Origin: Amycolatopsis methanolica 239
GTDB lineage: Bacteria; Actinomycetota; Actinomycetes; Mycobacteriales; Pseudonocardiaceae
DNA: 64,000 nucleotides
NCBI RefSeq assembly: GCF_000739085.1
Contig: NZ_CP009110.1
Span: 2,232,001-2,296,000 of the forward strand
Direction of reading: 5' to 3'
Below the pieces are notes generated by a model. The model had not been told where the DNA came from and made no database searches. It saw nothing but the letters and a program-made list of their open reading frames with translations. Below, one piece after another: positions 52,064 to 61,394 of this stretch (positions within the stretch are counted from its first letter, which is position 1; each line of letters starts with the position of its first letter). The position numbers and the translations under genes are program-made.

Positions 52064-53712
52064 CCCACACGGAAGGGAAGACCATGCAGGACCCCGTGCT
52101 GGTCGAGGTGATCGGCTCCGCGCTGTCGTCCATCGTGGAGGAGATGGGCGAGACGCTGGTGCGCGCGGCCTACTCGACCAACATCAAGGAACGCCGCGAC
52201 TGCACCGCGTCGCTGTTCGACGCCGCGGGCCGGATGCTCGCCCAGGACGAGGGCGGCTCGCCGCTGCACCTGGGCTCGCTGATGGGCATCGTCGACGAGA
52301 TCACCCGCCGCTACCCGGCCGGGACCATCGAGGACGGCGACACGTTCATCGGCAACGACCCGTTCACCGGCGGCGGTTCGCACCTGCCGGACATCGTGCT
52401 GGTGTCGCCGGTGTTCCTGGACGGCGAGATCACCGCGTGGGTGGCGAACCTGGCCCACCACGCCGACTTCGGGGACCGCGGCCACGCGCACATCTTCCAG
52501 GAGGGCCTGCGCATCCCGCCGGTGCGGCTGATGCGCCGGGGCGAGCTGCAGACCGACCTGTTCGAGCTGATCCTGCTCAACTGCCAGGTGCCGCACGAGC
52601 GCCGCGCGGACCTGCGTGCCCAGATCGCGGCGAACCGGCTCGCCGTCACCCGCTACACCGAGCTGGCCTCGCGGTACGGCCGCGACACGCTGGTGGCGGC
52701 GGCCGCGGCGCTGCTCGACTACACCGAGCGGCGCACCCGCGCGGCCATCGCGAAGGTCCCCAACGGCACGTACACCTTCGCGGACCGCTTCGACTGCCCC
52801 GAGCTGGACGACGAACTCGACCTCGGCGTCACCGTCACCGTGCACGGCGACGAGGTCACGTTCGACTTCACCGCGCCGCCGCAGGTCCGCGCCAGCGTCA
52901 ACGTCGTGTGGACCGCGCTGCACGCGGCGGTCTACTACTCGCTCAAGACCCTGGTGGACCCGGACATCATCCCGAACGCGGGCCTGCACCGGCCGGTCAC
53001 GATCAACGCCCCGCGCGGGTCGGTGCTCAACTGCGCCGAACCCGCCGCGGTCAACGGCCGCAGCGAGACCTGCCAGCGCGTGGTCGACCTGATCCACGGT
53101 GCCCTCGCCACCGCGGTGCCGGAAACCGTGACCGCGGCGAGCAACGGCGCCAACACCGGCGTGCACTTCTCCGGTGTGGACAGCCGCACCGGCCGCTACT
53201 TCGTCTACCTGGAGACGATCGGCGGCGGCTGCGGCGCGCGGCTGGGCAAGGACGGCATGGACGGCGTGCAGGTGCACATGACCAACACCAGCAACCTGCC
53301 GGTCGAGGCGCTGGAGACCGAGTACCCGCTGGTGGTCGAGGAGTACGCGCTCGTCGACGACTCCGGCGGCGACGGCCGCACCCGCGGCGGCATGGGCATC
53401 TTGCGCACGGTCCGCGTCGAGGAGTCCGACGTGCACTTCTGGCTGGACACCTCGCGGCAGCGCTCGCAGCCGTGGGGGCTGTTCGGCGGCGGGCCCGGCG
53501 CGAGCGCCAGCGTCGAGCTTGCCGAAGGGGCGCAACCGGTCGAGCACGGCTACACGCGCCTGCAGCCCGGCGACCGGGTGTCGATCCGGACCGCCGGGGC
53601 GGGCGGCTACGGGCCGCCGTCCGACCGTGACCCGGACCAGGTGCGCCGGGACGTCGCCGAAGGTCGGATCTCCGCCGAGCGCGCCCGGACCGTGTATGGG
53701 GTGGAGTCGTGA
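52060..53712 (+). CDS. hyuB: Hydantoinase/oxoprolinase family protein, HyuB-type subunit
   Basis: 550 residues. ERRDCTASLFDAAGRMLAQD, HLGSLMGIV, NDPFTGGGSHLPDI, LAHHADFG and the C-terminal TAGAGGYGPPSDRDPDQV are typical HyuB features. It forms the hydrolase with HyuA. ATG 52060 overlaps the hyuA stop; an ATG at 52084 with AGGGAAG just upstream could be the real start and would shorten it by eight residues. GTG of the next gene overlaps the stop. Confidence 0.92.
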   Translation: MTHTEGKTMQDPVLVEVIGSALSSIVEEMGETLVRAAYSTNIKERRDCTASLFDAAGRMLAQDEGGSPLHLGSLMGIVDEITRRYPAGTIEDGDTFIGNDPFTGGGSHLPDIVLVSPVFLDGEITAWVANLAHHADFGDRGHAHIFQEGLRIPPVRLMRRGELQTDLFELILLNCQVPHERRADLRAQIAANRLAVTRYTELASRYGRDTLVAAAAALLDYTERRTRAAIAKVPNGTYTFADRFDCPELDDELDLGVTVTVHGDEVTFDFTAPPQVRASVNVVWTALHAAVYYSLKTLVDPDIIPNAGLHRPVTINAPRGSVLNCAEPAAVNGRSETCQRVVDLIHGALATAVPETVTAASNGANTGVHFSGVDSRTGRYFVYLETIGGGCGARLGKDGMDGVQVHMTNTSNLPVEALETEYPLVVEEYALVDDSGGDGRTRGGMGILRTVRVEESDVHFWLDTSRQRSQPWGLFGGGPGASASVELAEGAQPVEHGYTRLQPGDRVSIRTAGAGGYGPPSDRDPDQVRRDVAEGRISAERARTVYGVES

Positions 53713-54734
53713 TCCGCACCGCGGTGATCGGTTTCGGGGTGGCCGGGCGGATCTTCCACGCCCCGTTCCTCGCCGCCGACGAGAACTACTCGCTCGACTA
53801 CATCGTCACCGGGAACGCGGAGCGGGCAGCGCAAGCCCGTGCCGAGTATCCACACGCGACGGTCGTGGCGACCCCCGACGAGCTGTTCGCCCGCGAACTC
53901 GATCTGGCCGTCATCGGCACGCCGCCGCCCACGCACGCGGGCCTCGCCGCGGAGGCGCTCCACCACGGCCTGCACGTGGTGGTGGACAAGCCGTTCGCGG
54001 TGACCAGCGCGCAGGCTGAGGCGCTGATCGAGCAGGCCGACCTCGCCGGCCGCATGCTCACGGTGTTCCAGAACCGGCGCTGGGACGGCGACTTCCGGAC
54101 CCTGCGGCGCCTGCTCGACGACGGTGAGCTGGGACGGGTGCACACCTTCGAGTCCCGGTTCGAGTGGTGGAAGCCACAGGGGCCACGTGACTGGAAGGCG
54201 CGCGCGGGCGCGGCCGACGGCGGCGGCATCCTGTACGACCTCGGCACCCACCTGATCGACCAGGCGATCCAGCTGTTCGGCCCGGTCGCGCACGTGCACG
54301 CCGACGTCCTCCGCCGCGGCGCGGGTGACGGCGACGACGACACGTTCCTCGTGCTGGCCCACGAAAACGGCACCCGGTCCCGGCTGTTCATGACCGGTCT
54401 CGCCGCGCTGCCCGGCCCGCGGTTCCACGTTCTCGGCGACCGGGCCGGCTACACGAAACACGGCCTGGACCCGCAGGAGGACGCGCTGAAGAACGGCGCC
54501 CGGCCCGGCGACGACGGGTTCGGTCACGAACCGCGGGACAACTGGGGCACGCTCGGCGTCCCCGGCGACACCCGCCGCGTCGAGCCGGAACCCGGGGATT
54601 ACGGCGAGTTCTACCGGCTGCTCGCCACCGCGATCGCCACCGGCGGCGCACCGCCGGTCGATCCGCGCGACGCGGTGGACGTCCTTCGCATCATCGAACG
54701 GGCACACGCCCAGAAGGGGGATCTTTCCCGATGA
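53709..54734 (+). CDS. Gfo/Idh/MocA-family NAD(P)-dependent oxidoreductase
   Basis: 341 residues. Rossmann motif AVIGFGVAGRIFHAPFLAA at the N-terminus, then IGTPPPTHAGLAAEALHHGL, VVDKPFAVT with the catalytic Lys of the E-K-P-type motif, and DLGTHLIDQ supplying the catalytic His. Members act on sugars and other polyols or imines. Fully embedded in the hyu operon by 4-bp overlaps on both sides. Confidence 0.88.
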   Translation: MIRTAVIGFGVAGRIFHAPFLAADENYSLDYIVTGNAERAAQARAEYPHATVVATPDELFARELDLAVIGTPPPTHAGLAAEALHHGLHVVVDKPFAVTSAQAEALIEQADLAGRMLTVFQNRRWDGDFRTLRRLLDDGELGRVHTFESRFEWWKPQGPRDWKARAGAADGGGILYDLGTHLIDQAIQLFGPVAHVHADVLRRGAGDGDDDTFLVLAHENGTRSRLFMTGLAALPGPRFHVLGDRAGYTKHGLDPQEDALKNGARPGDDGFGHEPRDNWGTLGVPGDTRRVEPEPGDYGEFYRLLATAIATGGAPPVDPRDAVDVLRIIERAHAQKGDLSR

Positions 54735-55822
54735 CCGCAGGCAAGTACGTCGTCGTGGTGGGCGGGGGCGTTCTCGGCGTCTCCACGGCCACGCATCTGC
54801 AGCGCGACGGCGTGGCGGTGACACTGGTGACCGAGGGCGAGCTGGCCGACGGCGCCTCCGGCCGGTCGCTGTCCTGGCTCAACTCCGCCGGGACCCGCTC
54901 GGCGGCCTACCACGCGCTGCGGATGGCAGGCATCGATCGCTACCGCACCCTCTTCGCGCAGGACCCCGGCCGCGAGTGGCTCCGCTTCGACGGCGCCCTG
55001 CACTGGAGCCTCGACGAGGACTCGATGCGGGAGCGGCACCGCGCCGAGGTCGCGCACGGCTACGACTCGAAGCTGGTCTCGGACCACCCCGGTCTCGACC
55101 CGGCCGCGTTCCCCGAGGTGGCCGTGCACAACCCGGGCGAGGGCTGGGTGTCCCTGCCGCACCTGATCGAGCACCTGGCCGCGGAGTTCACCGCGCTCGG
55201 CGGTGAGATCGTCACCGGGACCGGGCGCGCGAGCGTCACGACCGCCGGGGGAGTGGCCACCGGGGTGACCACCGAGGGCGGACAGCGGTTCGAGGGCGAC
55301 GCCGTCGTGGTGGCCTGCGGCGCCGCCACCCCGGGCGTCGTCGCGGAGCTGGGCGTGACCATCCCGGACGCGTCCCCGCTGTCGATGCTCGTGCTCACCC
55401 AACCCGCCGAGGCCGGCGTCAAGGCTGTGCTGAACACTCCGCGCGTTGCGCTGCGGCCCAACCCGGGTGGCACGTTCGCGCTGGACCACCACTGGTACGA
55501 GGACCGGATCACCGAGGCGGCCGACGGCACGTGCTCGATCGACGAGTCGGTGGTCAAGGAGCTCGCCGCCGAGGCCTCCGCGCTGCTGGACGGCGGGGTC
55601 ACGCTGACCGCCGCGTCCTGGAAGCTCGGCCGCAAGCCCATTCCCGGCGACGGCGAGCCGGTGTTCGGCGAGCTGTCCGCCGTGCAGCGGTGCCACGTCG
55701 CCTTCACCCACTCCGGCGCGACGCTCGGCCTGATCGCCGGCGAGCTGCTGGCAGGCGAGATCCGCACCGGCGAGCCCCACCCGATGCTGGAGCCCTTCCG
55801 GCCGGACCGCTTCCGGCCCTGA
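54731..55822 (+). CDS. DAO-family FAD-dependent oxidase/dehydrogenase
   Basis: 363 residues. FAD motif VVVVGGGVLGVSTATHL, GASGRSLSWLNSAGTR, and the C-terminal THSGATLGLIAGELLAGEI loop place it with D-amino-acid oxidase, glycine and sarcosine oxidases. It would oxidise an amino or N-methyl amino acid, a reasonable product of hydantoinase plus transferase action. ATG overlaps the upstream stop. Confidence 0.88.
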   Translation: MTAGKYVVVVGGGVLGVSTATHLQRDGVAVTLVTEGELADGASGRSLSWLNSAGTRSAAYHALRMAGIDRYRTLFAQDPGREWLRFDGALHWSLDEDSMRERHRAEVAHGYDSKLVSDHPGLDPAAFPEVAVHNPGEGWVSLPHLIEHLAAEFTALGGEIVTGTGRASVTTAGGVATGVTTEGGQRFEGDAVVVACGAATPGVVAELGVTIPDASPLSMLVLTQPAEAGVKAVLNTPRVALRPNPGGTFALDHHWYEDRITEAADGTCSIDESVVKELAAEASALLDGGVTLTAASWKLGRKPIPGDGEPVFGELSAVQRCHVAFTHSGATLGLIAGELLAGEIRTGEPHPMLEPFRPDRFRP

Positions 55823-55840
55823 AACCCGCAAGGAGATCCG

Positions 55841-57175
55841 TTGACCGACCACGACACGCGGGCGTCCGCGCCCGCCTCGACGGACCTGCGCTCGCGGCGC
55901 AAAGTGCTCATGTCCGCGATGCTCGGCAACGTCGTCGAGTACTACGACTTCGGCCTCTACGGCACTCTGGCCGTGATCATCTCCCGGCAGTTCTTCCCGG
56001 AGGGCAACGCGACCGCCGCGCTGCTGTCGACCTACGCGGGCGTGGTGCTGTCCTACGCGCTGCGGCCGCTGGCGGCGATCGTGCTGGGACCGCTGGCCGA
56101 CCTCAAGGGCCGCCGGTTCGTGCTGCTGCTGACGATCGCGGTGATGAGCGTCGGCACCGCCGGCATCGGGCTGCTGCCGACCTACGCGGCGATCGGGATC
56201 GCGGCGCCGATGATCCTGTTGTTCTGCCGGGTCCTGCAGGGCATCGGGGCCAGCGTGGAGTACACCACGGCCGCCAACTTCATCTTCGAGCACGAGCGCG
56301 GCAACCGGCGCAACTACCTCGCCGGGCTGTCCGTGGCGTCCACTTCGGTCGGTCCGCTGCTCGCCACCCTGGTGTCCTACCTGGTGATCTCCGTGATGCC
56401 GGCGCAGGCGTTCAACGACTGGGGCTGGCGCATCCCGTTCCTGCTGTCGATCCCGATGGCGCTGGTCGGCATCTACATCCGCCGTCACGTCGAGGAAACC
56501 CCGCAGTTCAAGGAAATGGCCGAACTGGCCGAGCGCAGCAAGGTCAAGCAGACCCCGTTCCGCACCGCCGTGCGCGAGCACTGGGGCGCGATGCTGCGCG
56601 CGATCGGCCTCGGCGCCGGGCAGCGCGTCGGCTCGTTCGTCATCCAGGCCTACTTCGTCACCGCGATGGTCAAGGCGGGGTTCGCCGAGAACAACGCGCT
56701 GCTCGCCTCCCTGCTGACCTACGCGATCGGTCCGATCCCAGCGATCTGGGGTGGCAAGCTCGCCGACAAGCACGGCGCGCGGATCCCGCTCGTGGTCGGC
56801 TACGGCCTGTTCGTCGTGCTGACCGTGCCGACGTTCCTCGCCATCGGGTCCGGCTCGCTGTGGCTGGCGGTCGTCGCGGTGGTCGCGTTCACCTTCATCA
56901 ACAACTTCGTCGGTGCGCCGCTGACCACGGCCTACGTGATGAGCTTCCCGGCCGAGGTGCGCGCCAGCGCGTCGGCGCTGAACTACAACATCGGCACCAC
57001 CGCGCTGGGCTCGACCGCGGGCCTCATCGCGGTGTGGCTGTTCGACCTCACCGGCACCAACGCCGCGTTCGGCTGGTACATGACGGCGATCTGCGCCGTT
57101 TCGATCCTGGTCGCCCTGTTCGCGATGCCCGCCGCGGTCGACGAGCAGCGCCGCAAGTCGCTGGCGGAGTCCTGA
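55841..57175 (+). CDS. MHS-family MFS transporter of the hyu operon
   Basis: 444 residues starting at TTG with AAGGAG five bases upstream. MLGNVVEYYDFGLYGTLA in helix 1 and GPLADLKGRRFVL in the 2-3 loop are the MHS signature. It probably imports the operon substrate with protons. The stop and the next ATG share a base (TGATG). Confidence 0.9.
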   Translation: MTDHDTRASAPASTDLRSRRKVLMSAMLGNVVEYYDFGLYGTLAVIISRQFFPEGNATAALLSTYAGVVLSYALRPLAAIVLGPLADLKGRRFVLLLTIAVMSVGTAGIGLLPTYAAIGIAAPMILLFCRVLQGIGASVEYTTAANFIFEHERGNRRNYLAGLSVASTSVGPLLATLVSYLVISVMPAQAFNDWGWRIPFLLSIPMALVGIYIRRHVEETPQFKEMAELAERSKVKQTPFRTAVREHWGAMLRAIGLGAGQRVGSFVIQAYFVTAMVKAGFAENNALLASLLTYAIGPIPAIWGGKLADKHGARIPLVVGYGLFVVLTVPTFLAIGSGSLWLAVVAVVAFTFINNFVGAPLTTAYVMSFPAEVRASASALNYNIGTTALGSTAGLIAVWLFDLTGTNAAFGWYMTAICAVSILVALFAMPAAVDEQRRKSLAES

Positions 57176-58755
57176 TGGACGCCCGCACCGCGGACGAGCT
57201 GGCCCGCTCGGCCGCCTACGGCCCGAAGGAGCCGGTCGAGGCCGAGCGCGGCATGGTGGTCACCTCGCACCCGCTCGCGGTGCGGGCCGGGCTCGACGTG
57301 CTCCGCGACGGCGGCACGGCCGCCGACGCGGCGCTCGCGGCAGCGGCGGCCCAGCTGGTGGTCGAACCACACATGACGGCGCTGACCGGCGGACTGGAGA
57401 TGCTGCACTGGGACGGCGCGAGCGGCGAGGCGAGCTACCTCAACGGCAACGTCGCCGCCCCGCTCGCGCCGCTGCCCGGGTTCACCGGGGCCGACCTGAC
57501 CACCGGCCGGGGCGTCCCCGTCCCCGGCTGGTGGCCGGCCTTCCGCGCCGCGCACGAACGGTTCGGCAGGCTGTCCCGCGACCGGTTGCTGCGGGACGCG
57601 ATCCAGGTCGCGCGGGACGGGTTCGCGGTCAACCCCTACCTGTTCGGCGAGATGTACGCGCACCGGGCCGAACTCGGGTGCCACGAGCAGGCCCGGGAGG
57701 CGTTCCTGCCGGGCGGCACCCTGGTCGCGCCGGGCGGCACCCTGCGGCAGGACCGGGTGGCGCGCACGCTGGAACGGCTGCGGGACGAGGACCTGGACTA
57801 CTACCTGGGCGACTTCGCGCGGGCGTTCGCCGCCGAGTGCGCCCGCGTCGGCGGGGTCATCACGACCGAGGACTTCGCCGCGTACGAGGCGCAGTGGTCC
57901 GAGCCGCTGCGTGGCACCTACCGGGACGTGGAGGTCGTGGCCTCCGCGCCACCGGACGACGGCGGGTGCCAGCTCATCGAGGCGCTCAACATGCTGGAGC
58001 TGGTGGACCTGCCGGGCCCGGCGCACGATTGCGTGGACACGCTGGACCTGCTGGTCGCCGTGCACAACGAGGTGTACTACGCGCCACCGCGCACGGCCGC
58101 CGCCGACCTGGAAACGCTGCTGTCCAAGGACTTCGCGGCCCGGCGGATGGACCGGCTCGGCGCGCTGCCGCGCGCCGTGCCGACGCCGGTGCCCGGCACG
58201 ATCCACATCACCGTGGTGGACGAGCGGCGCGACATCGCCTCGGTCACGCACTCCCACATGGCCTCGCCGTGGGTGAACGGGCTGTTCGCGGAGGGGTTCC
58301 AGCTCTCCGGTGGCGGGTCGTTCTTCCAGCGCTGCGTGCCGTGGCCGGGGGAGCGGGCCACCGTCTACCTGGCGCCCAACCTGGTGCTGCGTGACGGCGT
58401 GCCGGTCATCGCGTCCGGGTCGCCGTCGGTGTCGCTGGTGGCGTGCGTGCTGCAGAACCTGGTGAACCTTGTGGACTTCGGGATGTCCATCGAGGAGTCG
58501 GTGGCGGCGCCGCGCTTCGGGGTGCGGCCGCACGAACCGGCCGCCGGGTGGTTGCCGGGCGTCACGCTGGAGCACGGGTTCGCTCCGGGCGTGGACCGCG
58601 AGTTCCGCCGGCGCTGCGCCGAACGCGGGTTGTGGCTGCATGATCTCGGGCCGTGGCATTCGCTGACCGGCAACTTCGAGGGCATCACGTTGCACGGCGG
58701 GTTGCTGCGGTCCTGTGCGGACCCCCGCCGCAACGGCGGAGCGGAAGGGTACTGA
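57175..58755 (+). CDS. Gamma-glutamyltransferase family protein
   Basis: 526 residues, no signal peptide, so cytoplasmic unlike most GGTs. GMVVTSHPLAVRAGLDVLRD and GGTAADAALAAAAAQLVVEP form the N-terminal subunit start. The autoprocessing nucleophile is conserved as Thr342 in GTIHITVVD (the second Thr of the usual TTH is Ile), followed by GGGSFF instead of the common GI-LLNN segment. It may release or transfer a gamma-glutamyl-like acyl group or hydrolyse an amide (cephalosporin-acylase relatives). Last gene of the operon. Confidence 0.85.
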   Translation: MDARTADELARSAAYGPKEPVEAERGMVVTSHPLAVRAGLDVLRDGGTAADAALAAAAAQLVVEPHMTALTGGLEMLHWDGASGEASYLNGNVAAPLAPLPGFTGADLTTGRGVPVPGWWPAFRAAHERFGRLSRDRLLRDAIQVARDGFAVNPYLFGEMYAHRAELGCHEQAREAFLPGGTLVAPGGTLRQDRVARTLERLRDEDLDYYLGDFARAFAAECARVGGVITTEDFAAYEAQWSEPLRGTYRDVEVVASAPPDDGGCQLIEALNMLELVDLPGPAHDCVDTLDLLVAVHNEVYYAPPRTAAADLETLLSKDFAARRMDRLGALPRAVPTPVPGTIHITVVDERRDIASVTHSHMASPWVNGLFAEGFQLSGGGSFFQRCVPWPGERATVYLAPNLVLRDGVPVIASGSPSVSLVACVLQNLVNLVDFGMSIEESVAAPRFGVRPHEPAAGWLPGVTLEHGFAPGVDREFRRRCAERGLWLHDLGPWHSLTGNFEGITLHGGLLRSCADPRRNGGAEGY

Positions 58756-58929
58756 CCGGTTCGCAAACGCTCTTGGTCTACGTGGCGCAACGTTGTGATC
58801 GCGACGCAGCAACTTCGCCTCGTACCGGGACGTACCGGGTTGCCCGATCACCCGTCCGGGTATCGCTGGCCGGTCCCCATCGGAGCACGACCGGCGGCGC
58901 GGCCCGTCCTGCAGGCAGAAAGAGTTGCC

Positions 58930-59085
58930 ATGATCGTTCTTGGCGTCATCCTGCTCATCGTCGGTCTGCTGACCGGCATCAACATCATCTGCACGATCGG
59001 GATCGTGCTCCTGGTCGTGGGTGCGGCACTGGCGATCCTCGGTGGCACCGGCCGGAAGGTCGGCGGCAGGGCACACTGGTACTGA
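58930..59085 (+). CDS. DUF6131-like small membrane protein
   Basis: 51 residues with two hydrophobic helices (IVLGVILLIVGLLTGI and ICTIGIVLLVVGAALAIL) and the C-terminal GRKVGGRAHWY typical of this small actinobacterial family. Function unknown. ATG preceded by a weak GAAAGAG; a hairpin follows the stop. Confidence 0.8.
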   Translation: MIVLGVILLIVGLLTGINIICTIGIVLLVVGAALAILGGTGRKVGGRAHWY

Positions 59086-59101
59086 TCCGGACCACACGTC
59101 G

Positions 59102-59131
59102 AGTGCCGGCTCTCTTCGGAGGGCCGGCACT
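59102..59131. terminator. Bidirectional hairpin between convergent genes
   Basis: AGTGCCGGC and GCCGGCACT form a perfect 9-bp stem around a 12-base loop, midway between the stops at 59085 (+) and 59138 (-). Confidence 0.65.
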
Positions 59132-59137
59132 GTCCGG

Positions 59138-59440
59138 TCAGGCGAGCAGGTGGTCCAGTCCCGCGGCGGCGAGCGCCACCCTGGACGCGTGGCTGGCCGG
59201 TCCGACCTGGACCGGGATCCGCGCTGCCGCCTCGGCCAGCTCGGCGGCGCCGGACACCGACAGGAAGTCAACAGCGGACAGGTCGACCTGGATGAGCCGG
59301 GGCGAGAGCCGCCCGGCCGCGGCGAGCGCCTCGGCCAGCGACGGGACGGTCAGCAGGTCCACCTCCCCGGCGACGTGCACGCGCACGACCTCGTCGTCCA
59401 CCACCGCCGTCCGGATGTCCACCTCAGCCCGGTCCGCCAC
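59138..59440 (-). CDS. STAS-domain protein
   Basis: 100 residues. VVRVHVAGEVDLLTVPSLAE and IQVDLSAVDFLSVSGAAELA form the STAS core with a Ser in the phospho-acceptor loop (SVSG). GTG 59440 has GGAGG eight bases upstream; a TTG twelve codons earlier has no properly spaced site. A second STAS protein is at 20886. Likely regulates or is regulated by an anti-sigma kinase. Confidence 0.8.
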   Translation of the reverse strand: MADRAEVDIRTAVVDDEVVRVHVAGEVDLLTVPSLAEALAAAGRLSPRLIQVDLSAVDFLSVSGAAELAEAAARIPVQVGPASHASRVALAAAGLDHLLA

Positions 59441-59532
59441 GCCATCACCTCCGCGGACAGTCTGAACAGGGTTCAACCTCCGGGGAGGTGTCTCGGCGCG
59501 GATTCACCGGATGGGGTGACGGCGAAGTGGTT

Positions 59533-60336
59533 TCAGGGCCGTCGTCCGACACCGATCAGAGCGCCTGCGTCGAGCGTGTCGAGCCCGGCCTCGCGCAGCC
59601 CGTCGAAGAAGCGGGCGCGGACCCGGTCGAGCGCGTCGGCGGACAGGCCGCCGACGAAGCCGCGCATCGACGAGCCGAGGTAGAACGTCCAGGCGTCCTC
59701 CAGGTGCAGCGGCTGCACGTAGGCGACCTCCCGCACCTCGACGTCCCGCAGGCCGATCCACGACAGCCAGTCCGCGAGCTTGCCCGCCGTGTCGACGCGG
59801 GCGCTGTGGTTGGGCCGCGGCGGCGCGTCCTCCAGTTCCGGGCGGTCGGGCAGCGCGGCGGCGCGTCCGATCGGGACGATGCGGGACATGCCGTCGCCCC
59901 GCCAGGTGCTCACCGCGAACCGGCCGCCGGGCTTCAGCAGCCCGGCGAGGCGTCGGCTGCCCGCGTCCATGTCCGGGAAGAAGAACACCCCGAACGAGCT
60001 CTGCACGACGTCGTAGCCGTCGTGCGGCCAGGTGAGGACGTCGGCGGCCGCGAAGCGCAGGTTGCCCAGCCCGAGTGCGGCCGCCTCCCGGCGCCCCTCG
60101 TCGAGCAGTCCCTCGGCCACGTCGATCGCGTCGACCGCGCCGTCCGGCCCCACCGCGCGGGCGGCCGGGATGGCGGAGGCGCCGGTGCCGCAGCAGGCGT
60201 CGAGGACGCGCTCGCGCGGCCGCGGCCGCGCCACCGAGGTGAGGATCTCGCCGAGCGGCCGCCACAGGCGGCCCGACCAGGCGGCGAACTCCGATCTGGC
60301 CGCGGTGAACACCCCGGCCGCCGTCTCCGGATTCAT
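59533..60336 (-). CDS. Class I SAM-dependent methyltransferase
   Basis: 267 residues. Motif I VLDACCGTGASAIPAA, acidic loop AIDVAEGLLDEGR, FAAADVLTWPHDGYDVVQSS and LLKPGGRFAVSTW. Similar to UbiE-type enzymes; substrate unknown. GGAG lies upstream of ATG 60336; the open frame further upstream has no match. Confidence 0.87.
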   Translation of the reverse strand: MNPETAAGVFTAARSEFAAWSGRLWRPLGEILTSVARPRPRERVLDACCGTGASAIPAARAVGPDGAVDAIDVAEGLLDEGRREAAALGLGNLRFAAADVLTWPHDGYDVVQSSFGVFFFPDMDAGSRRLAGLLKPGGRFAVSTWRGDGMSRIVPIGRAAALPDRPELEDAPPRPNHSARVDTAGKLADWLSWIGLRDVEVREVAYVQPLHLEDAWTFYLGSSMRGFVGGLSADALDRVRARFFDGLREAGLDTLDAGALIGVGRRP

Positions 60337-60638
60337 GGCTGCTCCATCCTGGTCGTCAGTGCCACGCGTCGAGCAGATTGTCCCGGCTGAGGACGGTTTT
60401 CGGGAAATCATCTCCCGCACGGTGACCGGCAGCAGCGCCGGCACCGCGTCGTGCTGCACCACCAGAGCCACGGACCGGCGGGGCGCTCGACGCCGCCCGC
60501 GGTGACCTCGTGCAGCACGACGTGGCACTGACAGCGGGGGCGGTCACCGGTCGGTGGCCGCCCACCTTGCGCCATCGCTGTTACCAAAAGGCGCCAAACG
60601 CCGCGATCCGGCTACGCGAGCCCGGTCGCGGCCCGCCA
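60337..60638. other. About 300-bp stretch with no identified gene
   Basis: A minus-strand frame ends near 60356 with FPKTVLSRDNLLDAWH, and another reads RSVALVVQHDAVPALLPVTV; they look protein-like but are in different frames and lack a start. It may be a small decayed gene. Nothing else is seen. Confidence 0.3.
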
Positions 60639-61394
60639 CTAAGCACGTTCCAGCACCAGCTCCGCGGTCACCGCATCGGGCGGGATCGTCGTCACCACCG
60701 GGCGCCCCGCCGCGCTCGTCAGCGTGTACTGCCCGGCATGCACCCGCTCGAACCGGTAGGTTCCGTCCGCGTCCGTCACCGCCGTGGCCACCGCGCGGCC
60801 GGACGCGTCCCGCAGCTCCAGCGCCAGTCCGGCGACCGGGCGGCCGCCTGCGGTCACCGTGCCGGTCAGGGTGCTGTGCGTGTCCAGCTCCAGGTCGACC
60901 TCGTGCTCCCGCCCGCCGCCCAGCGGCACCACCGTGGCCACCGGATCGGCGCCCGGCGCGGCCGCCACCAGCGTGATCTCACCGGCGTCGATACCGGTGA
61001 TCCGGTAGCCACCGTCCGGATCGGACACCGTGCTGGCGATGACCTCCCCGCCCGCCCCGACGGCCGTCACCGCCGCCGTCGCGATCGGCCGCCCGCTGTG
61101 CCGGTCCCGCACCACGCCGCGCACGCTGGTCGCGGGTTCGAGCGTCACGTCCAACGGCACGGCCCCGGCCTCGAGCGTGACGACCGTCGCCTGCGGCTGG
61201 AACCCCGCGCGCGACACGATCAGCACGTAGTTGCCGGGCGCGAGCCCGCCGAGCCGGAACGACCCGTCCGCGCCGGTGCGAGCGCGGGACACCTGCGCGC
61301 CGACCCGGTCGGTCAACGTCAGGGTCACGTCCGGCAGCGCGCGCCGCCCGCTGCGCACCCGTCCGCTGAGCGTCACCTCTGCCGTCGTGGTCAT
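60639..61394 (-). CDS. Protein of three CnaB/carboxypeptidase-regulatory-like repeats
   Basis: 251 residues made of about three beta-sandwich repeats of some 80 residues. Each has the pattern S/T-G-x-V near its start and D-G-x-Y/F-R-hydrophobic...G-x-Y/I-T-L at its end: DGSFRLGGLAPGNYVLIVSR, DGGYRITGIDAGEITLVAA, DGTYRFERVHAGQYTLTSA. No signal peptide or anchor is visible, so it may act in the cytoplasm with the pump-derived gene whose stop overlaps its ATG. Ligand unknown. Confidence 0.82.
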   Translation of the reverse strand: MTTTAEVTLSGRVRSGRRALPDVTLTLTDRVGAQVSRARTGADGSFRLGGLAPGNYVLIVSRAGFQPQATVVTLEAGAVPLDVTLEPATSVRGVVRDRHSGRPIATAAVTAVGAGGEVIASTVSDPDGGYRITGIDAGEITLVAAAPGADPVATVVPLGGGREHEVDLELDTHSTLTGTVTAGGRPVAGLALELRDASGRAVATAVTDADGTYRFERVHAGQYTLTSAAGRPVVTTIPPDAVTAELVLERA

